This document shows, piece after piece, positions 1 to 6,147 of a stretch of DNA of 6,147 nt. The notes under the pieces were generated by a model. It was not told where the DNA came from. It was given only the letters and a program-made list of their open reading frames with translations, and ran no database searches. Both the position numbers and the translations under genes were made by a program. The DNA is from a bacterium (GTDB lineage Bacteria > Patescibacteriota > Microgenomatia > JAADGY01): positions 1-6,147 of the forward strand of contig JAADGY010000077.1 of assembly GCA_013152165.1 (NCBI GenBank). The letters run 5' to 3'. Within the stretch, counting starts at the first letter, position 1. Each line of letters begins with the position of its first letter.

Positions 1-1
1 T

Positions 2-1021
2 AGCCTTAAAAAAACCTTGATTTTCTTAATATTAATCTATGCCAGTTTTTTCTTAACTTTGCTAACCAACCCTCATCTCATGGCCCGTTTTAAGGGTTTG
101 TCCTTTTGGCAACAATCAGGCTTTGGCCTGACTCAAACCCAGCGCATGATAGATCACCACTCTGCTTTTATATTTAGATTAACCCACAATAAAGCCACCG
201 AATTCAGTAAAACCTTAGTTAATAATTACTTTAATCAGTTCCAGTTTAAGTTTTTATTAAGCGAAGGCGACCCGATCGATAGGCTCAGCTTCCCCAAATC
301 CGGCCTTATCTCATTCTGGCAGATTCCCTTTGCCCTTCTTGGCTTTCTAATGGCCCTTATAGCTTACCGCAAGCGCACCAACCTCCTTTTCCTCGGTCTT
401 TTCTTTTTGGCCCCGATCGCCTCGGCTACCACCTTTCAAACTCCATCAATTATCAGATCGCTTCTTATCATCCTGCCGCTGGCCTACTTTACCAGCTTGG
501 GGCTTAGCCAGCTTTACCGATCCTTTAAATCAAGATCTTGGCGGTTTGGCTTTTTGTTAATTTTTCTGCCGTTTCTTTGGTATTCGTTTAGCTTTAACCT
601 GCATAATTATTTGGCTGATTACGACCACTTCCTGCCTCGCGCCTTCCAACCCGGCTATGAAGAAATGACTGATAAAATGGCTCGCTATCAAAATCAGTTC
701 AAAAACATTGTTATCACTAAACAATACGGCCAGCCATATATTTTCACTTTATTTTTCACAAAATACGACCCGGCTAAATACCATAAACTCCAAAAGCAGG
801 TTACCAACCCAGACAAGTTTGGCTTTTTAACCGTTGACGCCTTTGATAAATACCGCTTCATCGACCAAATTAACTGGCAGTCAGACTGCCAATCTCAAAC
901 TCTCTGCATCGGCACCGCCCGTGAGCTTGCCCCCGACAATCCCAACCTTATCATTCTAGACAAGGTTTACCATAAAAATAAACAAGACATTATCTTTGTT
1001 TTGGCCACCACCAAAAATTAA
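2..1021 (+). CDS. GT39/PMT-like membrane glycosyltransferase, C-terminal part (5' end cut by window edge)
   Basis: The frame is open from the left edge (first full codon at position 2) to TAA at 1019-1021, giving 339 residues. The TTG at 17 is not needed as a start because no stop lies upstream. Hydrophobic segments at about residues 5-22, 103-121, 128-140, 150-168 and 182-199 are followed by a soluble tail of roughly 140 residues, probably outside the membrane. Residues 81-101 carry an FKFLLSEGDP-like motif with R94 and S96, and 'P..A.T...P...R' lies at 138-152. Both align with gene 2 (GQGDNIIRHS, and 327-339). By that alignment about 190 N-terminal residues are missing, including the first external loop with the catalytic Asp-Glu. 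The tail has GYEE at 218-221 and a Cys pair C296/C302. The likely role is transfer of a sugar from a polyprenyl-phosphate donor to an extracytoplasmic acceptor; the substrate is unknown. The stop lies 4 nt before the next gene, so one operon is likely. Confidence 0.8.
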   Translation, partial: SLKKTLIFLILIYASFFLTLLTNPHLMARFKGLSFWQQSGFGLTQTQRMIDHHSAFIFRLTHNKATEFSKTLVNNYFNQFQFKFLLSEGDPIDRLSFPKSGLISFWQIPFALLGFLMALIAYRKRTNLLFLGLFFLAPIASATTFQTPSIIRSLLIILPLAYFTSLGLSQLYRSFKSRSWRFGFLLIFLPFLWYSFSFNLHNYLADYDHFLPRAFQPGYEEMTDKMARYQNQFKNIVITKQYGQPYIFTLFFTKYDPAKYHKLQKQVTNPDKFGFLTVDAFDKYRFIDQINWQSDCQSQTLCIGTARELAPDNPNLIILDKVYHKNKQDIIFVLATTKN

Positions 1022-1025
1022 GCCT

Positions 1026-2486
1026 ATGTTCAGCAAACTGCTTAAAGCCAGGGTGCTTATCAACTTTGTTCTCGTATTAACTTTGGCCGCCGGCATCTTT
1101 TTAAGGCTTTATCAATCAACCAAGCTTGAACCCTACGTTGACGAAGCTTCCATCGGCTACAATTCTTATCTTGTAACCAACTACCAATCCGACGAATGGG
1201 GTTCGCGCTGGCCGGTTCACTTCCAAGCCTTCGGCGAGTGGAAACTGCCGGTTTACATCTACTCTACCGCCGTTATCGGCAAGCTTACCGGTTTTAATAC
1301 TTTAGCTATCCGCCTGCCATCTACCTTAGCCGGCTTAGGTATAGCGGTTCTTATCTTTCTTTGGCTTAAAAAACTAACCAGCTCAAACCTTTTTAGCCTT
1401 TTGGCCGTCAATTTATACCTCTCAAACTTTTGGTCGTTTATGTTATCTCGGGGCGGTTTCGAGGCCAATCTGGCTCTTTTTTTAGTTATCTTAAGCTTAT
1501 TTATCTACTTTAGCCTTAAATCAGCCTATCTTAAGCTGCCCCTGGCTACCATCTTTCTGATCCTGGCCTTTTTCACCTACAACTCCGCCCGGCTTTTGGC
1601 GCCGATTATTTTTCTAACCTTAAGCCTAAACTACTTGAAAACTCATAAACACAAACTTAAAACCCTCAATCAAAATTTAGCTTGGCTGATCATCTCTTTT
1701 GGCCTGTGGCTGCCGGCGGCTTTTATCATCTGGCGGTTTTGGCATAATCCCACATCCCTTTCCCGCCTTCACCAGGTTAACGCCTCCTTTTCCCTCATCA
1801 GCGCCATCGCCGCCTACCTTCAATCATTCTCTGTTTCATTTTGGCTGGGGCAGGGCGATAACATCATCCGCCACAGCCAGCCGGGCTTTGGCAACTCGGA
1901 TTTGGTCAGCTACTTTCTTTTTATCTTTGGCCTTATTATCTTGGTCAAGCGAAAAATCAAGGTCTTTGCTTGCTTTTTAATTCTTTGGTTTTTAGCCTTA
2001 ATCCCCGGGTTTATAACCGCCCAACCATTGCATAATCTGCGCGATATCTTTCTATTGCCCTTATTTTTAACAGCCCTCTTTTACGGCCTTTTCCATCTTT
2101 TTAACTACTTTAAACAAACCAAGCACTTTTACTTTTCTTTCTTAGCTTTTATTATCATCTTTTTTGTTTCTATCACCCCTTTTTACTCAAGCTATTTTCA
2201 AACCTACATTAAAGATCCCAGCTTGCAGTGGGGCACCGGCTACAAAGAGTTAATAACCAAACTAACAGCCAACTACCCCAATAATGACGTTTACGTCAGC
2301 ACCGACCGAGTCCAACCCTATATCTACTGGGCTTGGTATCTTAAAACCTCTCCTAAAAAGTTTGTCCGCAACACTCCCGACAAATGGTATCTTTCCAGTG
2401 TGGCCCAAATTAACAAAGTCTTCTTTTTGCCGCTGACTGATCCGGATGACTGTTATAAAAATATATGTTATAAGATCAAAAAATGA
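1026..2486 (+). CDS. GT39/PMT-like membrane glycosyltransferase
   Basis: 486 residues from ATG 1026. An in-frame TTG at 996 would add an implausible proline-rich decapeptide overlapping the previous gene, while 1026 places a basic MFSKLLKAR start directly before TM1 (about 10-29). No Shine-Dalgarno motif is visible, so reinitiation after the upstream TAA is plausible. First external loop: Asp39-Glu40 in EPYVDEASIGYN, the acidic pair expected of GT-C/PMT-type enzymes, then GEWKLPVYIY (70-79), the counterpart of the 'KPPL' loop. Next come R142 with E146 (SRGGFEANL), GQGDNIIRHS (275-284) and PLHNLRD (334-340). I estimate 11-12 membrane segments to about residue 389. A roughly 95-residue exterior tail contains GYKE (405-408) and a C476/C481 pair. 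The tail stops about 30 residues earlier than in the gene 1 paralog. Role inferred from fold: extracytoplasmic sugar transfer from a lipid-phosphate donor; donor and acceptor unknown. Confidence 0.85.
   Translation: MFSKLLKARVLINFVLVLTLAAGIFLRLYQSTKLEPYVDEASIGYNSYLVTNYQSDEWGSRWPVHFQAFGEWKLPVYIYSTAVIGKLTGFNTLAIRLPSTLAGLGIAVLIFLWLKKLTSSNLFSLLAVNLYLSNFWSFMLSRGGFEANLALFLVILSLFIYFSLKSAYLKLPLATIFLILAFFTYNSARLLAPIIFLTLSLNYLKTHKHKLKTLNQNLAWLIISFGLWLPAAFIIWRFWHNPTSLSRLHQVNASFSLISAIAAYLQSFSVSFWLGQGDNIIRHSQPGFGNSDLVSYFLFIFGLIILVKRKIKVFACFLILWFLALIPGFITAQPLHNLRDIFLLPLFLTALFYGLFHLFNYFKQTKHFYFSFLAFIIIFFVSITPFYSSYFQTYIKDPSLQWGTGYKELITKLTANYPNNDVYVSTDRVQPYIYWAWYLKTSPKKFVRNTPDKWYLSSVAQINKVFFLPLTDPDDCYKNICYKIKK
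2483..2486 (+). other. ATGA stop/start overlap between genes 2 and 3
   Basis: The ATG of gene 3 shares bases with the TGA stop of gene 2, the classic arrangement for termination-reinitiation. Together with the 4-nt gap at 1022-1025 and the 11-bp overlap at 3654-3664, it ties genes 1 to 4 into one likely translationally coupled unit with no room for internal promoters outside coding sequence. Confidence 0.8.
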
Positions 2487-3664
2487 CACCTAAAAAGGCC
2501 ATCCTCACAAGTTTTGTTTTTGGAGCAATCATCCTTGTCTTCTCGTTTACCTTCATCGATCCAAACTTAATCTTCTTTGCCAACATTGCTCCCTTAGTTG
2601 ATATTCAGCACTTCTTGTTTTCCTTTGGCAGGGACCACGCTGTTTTAAACGGTTTAATTTTCAGCTTACTCCTAATTCTTTGGTATCCATGGGTAAAATC
2701 ATTGCTTAAGCTGCGATTAAAAACAATCATCATCGTCTCGCTTATAATCTCTGCTTTCGGCATTGTCACATACCCAGCATTTTCCCACGATTTGTTCAAC
2801 TATATCTTTAACGCTAAAATCTTAACCATTTATCATCAAAATCCAGCCCAAGTCTCGCCTTTTAGCTTTGTTAACCAAGACGATTGGGTTCGCTTTATGC
2901 ACAACACCAAAGCCATCTCCCCTTACGGCCTGGCCTGGAGGTACATCTCAGCGGTTGGTTTTTATCTTTTTTACTCAATCTCGCCATCTTTTCTATCTGC
3001 CTTCATCGGCTTAAAGCTGGTTAATTTTATTTCCTTTTGGATAGCTTTTTACTTTATCTACCTTTGTCTTAAACTGCTTCAAATTAAAGACATCAAGACT
3101 CGGCTAACATTCTTCCTTTTAAACCCGCTCATCTTGTGGGAGGGCCTTTATATGGCCCATAACGATATGCTGATGGCCACCTTCGCCATTATTTCCTTTT
3201 ACTTTCTTGTCAAGGCTAAACAGGCCGGCCAACCATCAGCCAAGCAAACAAATTTATTATTAACCGCTTTCTTTTTAGCCCTCTCAATCGCCACCAAATA
3301 TGCTACCATTGTTCTGATCCCTGTATACATCTGGTATTTAATAAAACCCAAACTAGATATCTCGTTATACGCCACCCTTGCTCTGTTTTTAACCGCCTTT
3401 GCCCGCTGGCCTTGGCTGCATTCTTGGTATTTTATCTGGCCTATCAGTTTTTTCGTTCTTAATAAAAACCTAAAAATTATCAAATTCTTCTGGATTTTTT
3501 CTTTTTTTCTAATGATTAGGTATCTGCCGTTTGCCATCCAGCGCAGTTGGAGTTTATATCATTTCCGCGAAGTCATTTTACTTTTGGGCATACCCATATC
3601 CATAGCAATAATTAATAAAACACTAAAAAGATTTAATAGTTTAAAATTAAAACATGCGTTTTAA
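2483..3664 (+). CDS. GT87/MptB-like polyprenol-phosphate-dependent mannosyltransferase-type membrane protein
   Basis: 393 residues with about 12 hydrophobic segments. Motifs typical of the MptA/MptB and DUF2029 (GT87) type GT-C proteins appear in order: SHDLFNYIF with D103 in the first large external loop (candidate catalytic Asp), HQNP (118-121), SPYGLAW (146-152, counterpart of the family's 'YGP' motif), NPLILWEGL with E220, AHNDMLMA (225-232), TKYA (271-274), and PWLHSWYFIWP (310-320). The known family members are alpha-mannosyltransferases that use polyprenyl-phosphate-mannose to extend membrane-anchored mannans. Mannose is thus a reasonable but unproven guess here. It differs from its neighbours, which have GT39-like loops, so it probably makes a different linkage in the same glycan. 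The start ATG overlaps the preceding stop as ATGA, without a Shine-Dalgarno motif, which suggests coupled translation. It lacks the soluble C-terminal domain seen in genes 1 and 2 and ends in a short basic tail. Confidence 0.8.
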   Translation: MTPKKAILTSFVFGAIILVFSFTFIDPNLIFFANIAPLVDIQHFLFSFGRDHAVLNGLIFSLLLILWYPWVKSLLKLRLKTIIIVSLIISAFGIVTYPAFSHDLFNYIFNAKILTIYHQNPAQVSPFSFVNQDDWVRFMHNTKAISPYGLAWRYISAVGFYLFYSISPSFLSAFIGLKLVNFISFWIAFYFIYLCLKLLQIKDIKTRLTFFLLNPLILWEGLYMAHNDMLMATFAIISFYFLVKAKQAGQPSAKQTNLLLTAFFLALSIATKYATIVLIPVYIWYLIKPKLDISLYATLALFLTAFARWPWLHSWYFIWPISFFVLNKNLKIIKFFWIFSFFLMIRYLPFAIQRSWSLYHFREVILLLGIPISIAIINKTLKRFNSLKLKHAF

Positions 3665-5150
3665 TCTTTTTAAGCCAAGATCAAGCCTTGCCAAATATAA
3701 GCTAGTCATTATTGCTATTTTAATATTGGCAGCTTTCTCGTTAAGGGTTTACAAATACATGTACACTCCCTGGGCCACACATGGGGAAGAGCTTTTATTT
3801 GTTTGGTCCGGCTACAGCCTCATTACCGAAAAAGTGCCAATCTCCTGGTCTAACCTGGATGCTTATCAACCCAAACACGTTTACTTTGACGGCCTTATCG
3901 GCGATCCGGCCCTTCATAACACCTTCGGCACCAAGCTTTTTAAGCCTTGGCTTGATGAGCCACCGCTTTTTTCGCTGATAGTCGGCCTGCCTCAAGTCGT
4001 CCTTGGGGTTGGCAGTTTAAACGACATCCCTCCGGCGGCTGTCTTTCGTTTGCCGATGCTTCTTATCTCTTTCTTTATTTTGATCTTTATCTACAAGCTG
4101 ACCAACTATTTATTTGGCTTTAAACCGGCTTTTTGGGCCGTTTTTATCTACGGCTTCTCGCCTTTGATTATTATCTCCAACCGCCTGGCCGTACCGGAGA
4201 ACTTGATCACTCTCTTATTTCTCATCCTGGCTTATTTAACTCTAAAGCTTAAATCCCAACCCAAAAAATTACTCATTCACACCGTTATTATCTCTCTTAT
4301 TGCCGGTTTGTCCAAGCCAACCGGCTTATTTATCAGCCTCCTGCCAGCTGTTTATTTATGGAAGGATAAAAAATACAAGCTAAGCTTTTTAACCCTTATC
4401 ATTCCTCAACTGTTGTTTTGGGCTTTCTTTTTAGCCTATGGATATCACTATGATTGGCCTTTATTCGTCGGCCTTTTAAAACAGCAGGGCTTAAGGCCGG
4501 CCGGCTTTACCTCCCTGGCTTTTCTTTTGTCATCCCCAGCCTACGACATCGCCCTGCTTCTTGATAACTGGTATTATATCCATCTTTTAAGCTTATTTGC
4601 TTTGGTTGTTTACTGGCGCTTTACCAAAAACCCCAAAATGGAGTTTGTCCTTTGGGGCGGATTTATTTGGCTTTTTATCTTCGTCCTCTCTTCCGGCCAA
4701 ACCGATCTTTTGCCTTGGTATCGCTATCCTTTGTTTGCCTTTACCTCAATCGCCTTTGGCGTTTTATTCACCCAGCTTCTCAAAAAAGGCTTCGACCTAT
4801 TTTCATACAGCAGCTTAATTCTTCTCAGTTTGGGCAACCTGGCTTTGCTTGACTCTCCGTTTCCACCGCCGGCCGGCTATCGCATGGCCTCATCAACCTT
4901 TCGCTTCTTACTTATATTGCTTCTTCTCCCAGCAATTTTATCTGCATTTAAGATCAGGACCAAACTTACCCAAAAAATAACCACCTGGCTGGCGATTATT
5001 GTTCTCCTTATCGGTGGACTCTTCGTCAACTCCTGGTACATTTACAGAGCCTACGGCCTTAAATGCGATCATATCCCAACCTGCAACATCCCCAACATGA
5101 CCGGCAAACAATTATTAAAACAAGTTTTAAATAAAGTTCACAAAACCTAA
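3654..5150 (+). CDS. GT39/ArnT-PMT-like membrane glycosyltransferase with Glu-Glu in the catalytic loop
   Basis: 498 residues, about 12 membrane segments. The start at ATG 3654 lies 11 bp inside gene 3; the next in-frame Met (M36) falls after TM1 (about 17-35), so 3654 is the only sensible start. The upstream sequence is A-rich without a Shine-Dalgarno motif. Motifs: THGEELLFVWSGYSLI with E45-E46 where GT39-like enzymes have Asp-Glu; VPISWS (61-66); KPWLDEPPLF (97-106), like the second acidic/'PPL' motif of this fold; SNRLAVPEN (175-183, R177, E182) on the fourth loop; LSKPTG (219-224); and LLPWYRYPLF (352-361) near the lipid-donor side. It ends with a short tail holding C471/C477 and tandem stops (TAATAA, 5148-5153). 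It shares loop motifs with gene 5, not with genes 1-2, so it belongs to a second subfamily. Inferred role: sugar transfer to an exterior acceptor, possibly protein or glycan. The Asp to Glu change leaves activity to be shown. Confidence 0.85.
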   Translation: MRFNLFKPRSSLAKYKLVIIAILILAAFSLRVYKYMYTPWATHGEELLFVWSGYSLITEKVPISWSNLDAYQPKHVYFDGLIGDPALHNTFGTKLFKPWLDEPPLFSLIVGLPQVVLGVGSLNDIPPAAVFRLPMLLISFFILIFIYKLTNYLFGFKPAFWAVFIYGFSPLIIISNRLAVPENLITLLFLILAYLTLKLKSQPKKLLIHTVIISLIAGLSKPTGLFISLLPAVYLWKDKKYKLSFLTLIIPQLLFWAFFLAYGYHYDWPLFVGLLKQQGLRPAGFTSLAFLLSSPAYDIALLLDNWYYIHLLSLFALVVYWRFTKNPKMEFVLWGGFIWLFIFVLSSGQTDLLPWYRYPLFAFTSIAFGVLFTQLLKKGFDLFSYSSLILLSLGNLALLDSPFPPPAGYRMASSTFRFLLILLLLPAILSAFKIRTKLTQKITTWLAIIVLLIGGLFVNSWYIYRAYGLKCDHIPTCNIPNMTGKQLLKQVLNKVHKT

Positions 5151-5164
5151 TAATGATTTATAAT
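5137..5164 (+). promoter_or_regulatory. Candidate sigma70-type promoter for the last gene
   Basis: TTCACA at 5137-5142 (5 of 6 matches to the -35 consensus) and TATAAT at 5159-5164 (6 of 6) are separated by 16 bp. The stretch before the -35 is A/T-rich. A start point about 7 nt after the -10 would fall near 5171, one or two bases before ATG 5173, so the transcript would be essentially leaderless, in keeping with the lack of a ribosome-binding site. It overlaps the end of gene 4 and sits in the only sizeable gap of the window. TATAAT also occurs by chance inside genes here, so this is a candidate only. Confidence 0.45.
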
Positions 5165-5169
5165 GATTT
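5151..5169 (+). repeat. Short tandem direct repeat TAATGATTT x2
   Basis: Two exact 9-nt copies (5151-5159 and 5161-5169) separated by one A fill most of the 22-nt gap between the last two genes. The junction of the copies creates the TATAAT box. The repeat may be a small duplication that built the -10 element, or a regulator site; the sequence alone does not decide. Confidence 0.6.
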
Positions 5170-5172
5170 GGT

Positions 5173-6147
5173 ATGAAATCTTTACCTAATACTAAAGTTG
5201 TCGCAAATTTTTTCCAAAGATACTCAAAATCCATCGTTTTAATCATAACTATTTTTGGATTGATTATTCTATCTCATTCCCTAAGATACAACCTTTTCTA
5301 TGCCATCCCCCCCCAAGGGTCAACTTGGGACGAGGTAAAATATGCCTTTAACGGAATAAGCTTGATCAATAATAAAGTGCCAGAATCATGGTCTTATTAC
5401 AAAAGATATGGCAACTTTCCCACCAAAAAAATACGAGGCGTAAATTTTCGTTTCGTCAAGCCATATTTCGACGACACTCCCCTGTTCGGCTTAATTATGG
5501 GCTCCTACTCATTACTCAGAGGCATGAACACTTTTGAAAAAGTAAAAATCGATGTCTTAAGGTGGCCCATGGTTAAACTGGGAACTATTAACGTCATTCT
5601 CTTATTCATAATAGTCTACTTAAGCATTGGTTTTTGGGAAGCTTTAATAGCCAGTCTGATATACTCCACCGCACCGACTTTTGTTATTTCTTCGCGCATG
5701 CCTTTGGCAGAAAACATCTTTGTGACCATGTCACTTATTTCTTTAATTCTATTTTGGCTTGTTAACAAGATAAAGAGGTCAAAAATAAAAACATTGCTCA
5801 TTTTTTCTTTGTTTTTACTAGGAACTGCCGCCCCGCTGATCAAACAAACCGGCATTTTCATTCCTGTAGCCTTAGCTTTTCTTTTCTTCTCTTTAAAAGA
5901 CTTTAAAAACAGCTTTCTGATGGTCATGTCTTTAATTTTGTCTCAAGCTATTTGGTTTTCTTATGGTTGTTATTATAATTGTCAATTATTTTTAGATCTT
6001 CAAAGTCTATTTAGTGGTCGGAAACTGCTTTACCCAGTTAACATATTAAGATTATTTGACACTTTTCGAATAGCCGAAAAACCCATGCAAATGGATGGCT
6101 GGTTAATCTGGGGATGGATATCCATAATTTTTTTAAGTTTTATTACA
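5173..6147 (+). CDS. GT39-like membrane glycosyltransferase, paralog of the preceding gene (3' end cut by window edge)
   Basis: An open frame of 325 codons runs off the right edge without a stop. ATG 5173 is the first possible ATG: an in-frame TGA sits at 5164-5166, and the start is followed by a basic segment and TM1 (about 21-38). It aligns along its length with gene 4: STWDEVKYAFNGISLI (D53-E54, intact Asp-Glu), VPESWS (69-74), KPYFDDTPLFGLIMG (96-110), SSRMPLAEN (173-181, R175, E180), LIKQTGIF (222-229) and SYGCYYN (263-269) against AYGYHYD. Compared with gene 4 about 170 residues are still missing, including the PWYRYP-type region. By hand count 5221-6120 is about 36% GC, against about 46% for 3841-4260, and ATA and AGA/AGG codons are visibly more frequent, so its history may differ from its neighbours. 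A C8 tract encodes I45-P46-P47 just before the catalytic loop. No Shine-Dalgarno motif. Function inferred as extracytoplasmic sugar transfer. Confidence 0.8.
   Translation, partial: MKSLPNTKVVANFFQRYSKSIVLIITIFGLIILSHSLRYNLFYAIPPQGSTWDEVKYAFNGISLINNKVPESWSYYKRYGNFPTKKIRGVNFRFVKPYFDDTPLFGLIMGSYSLLRGMNTFEKVKIDVLRWPMVKLGTINVILLFIIVYLSIGFWEALIASLIYSTAPTFVISSRMPLAENIFVTMSLISLILFWLVNKIKRSKIKTLLIFSLFLLGTAAPLIKQTGIFIPVALAFLFFSLKDFKNSFLMVMSLILSQAIWFSYGCYYNCQLFLDLQSLFSGRKLLYPVNILRLFDTFRIAEKPMQMDGWLIWGWISIIFLSFIT
5307..5314 (+). repeat. C8 homopolymer tract inside the last gene
   Basis: Eight consecutive C residues cover the end of codon 45 to the first base of codon 48 in an otherwise AT-rich gene. 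At this length the frame is intact on both sides, as shown by similarity to gene 4 before and after it. Loss of one C leads to a TAA seven codons past the tract, and gain of one C to a TAA about a dozen codons past it. Either change would abolish the enzyme before its Asp-Glu motif. Confidence 0.75.

Noticed and set aside
17..19. TTG at 17 as a true start of gene 1
   Set aside because: The frame is open to the window edge, and alignment with gene 2 shows about 190 residues are missing upstream, so the gene begins outside the window.
996..1025. TTG at 996 as the start of gene 2
   Set aside because: It would add a 10-residue proline-rich lead overlapping gene 1 by 26 nt. ATG 1026, four bases after the upstream stop, gives a normal basic N-terminus before TM1.
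1699..1980. 93-codon plus-strand frame inside gene 2
   Set aside because: Out-of-frame reading of gene 2 membrane segments, rich in Ser/Pro/Phe as expected from a shifted frame; no start signal.
2484..2486. TGA read as glycine (code 25) extending gene 2
   Set aside because: The TGA is overlapped by the ATG of gene 3 in the usual ATGA form, no other in-frame TGA occurs in the five genes, and read-through would only give about 30 unrelated residues before TAA.
2743..2748. Perfect TATAAT inside gene 3, and another at 5974-5979 in gene 5
   Set aside because: Neither has a reasonable -35 hexamer 16-18 bp upstream and both are deep in coding sequence. They serve as a reminder that TATAAT alone is weak evidence here.
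3199..3537. 112-codon open frame on the minus strand
   Set aside because: It lies opposite the conserved C-terminal half of gene 3 and its product looks like the low-complexity complement of membrane-helix codons.
5151..5172. Terminator between genes 4 and 5
   Set aside because: The 22-nt gap contains a direct repeat, not an inverted repeat, and no GC-rich stem with a T run.
5616..5927. 103-codon open frame on the minus strand
   Set aside because: It lies opposite gene 5, whose plus-strand product aligns with gene 4 across the same region. The minus-strand product has no recognisable domain.

Overview
The window is almost entirely coding on the + strand. It holds five consecutive genes for polytopic membrane proteins that all look like GT-C-fold glycosyltransferases, i.e. 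enzymes that use polyprenyl-phosphate-linked sugars on the outer face of the cytoplasmic membrane. The first gene is cut by the left edge and the last by the right edge. No RNA genes, mobile elements, CRISPR arrays or clear terminators are visible. The only non-coding stretches are 4 nt (1022-1025) and 22 nt (5151-5172).

Layout: (1) 2-1021, C-terminal part of a GT39/PMT-like transferase. (2) 1026-2486, a complete transferase of the same subfamily. (3) 2483-3664, a GT87/MptB-like mannosyltransferase-type protein that starts inside the stop of gene 2 (ATGA). (4) 3654-5150, a second GT39-like subfamily, overlapping gene 3 by 11 bp. (5) 5173-6147, a divergent paralog of gene 4, visibly more AT-rich. 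It is preceded by a good promoter candidate whose start point would fall almost on the ATG, and it carries a C8 tract early in the gene.

Genes 1-4 are so tightly packed that co-transcription and translational coupling are likely. Gene 5 may be transcribed from its own promoter as well. Together they read as part of a locus that builds a cell-surface glycan or glycosylates secreted or surface proteins, with each enzyme adding one sugar or linkage. Donor sugars and acceptors cannot be read from the sequence.

Organism: a bacterium using the standard code (TGA is a stop for gene 2, with no internal TGA), about 36-46% GC in the stretches counted by hand, with no Shine-Dalgarno motif at any of the four visible starts. 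Runs of paralogous GT39-like membrane proteins with terse gene spacing resemble Candidate Phyla Radiation genomes, particularly Microgenomates. That placement is an inference from style, not from a marker gene.
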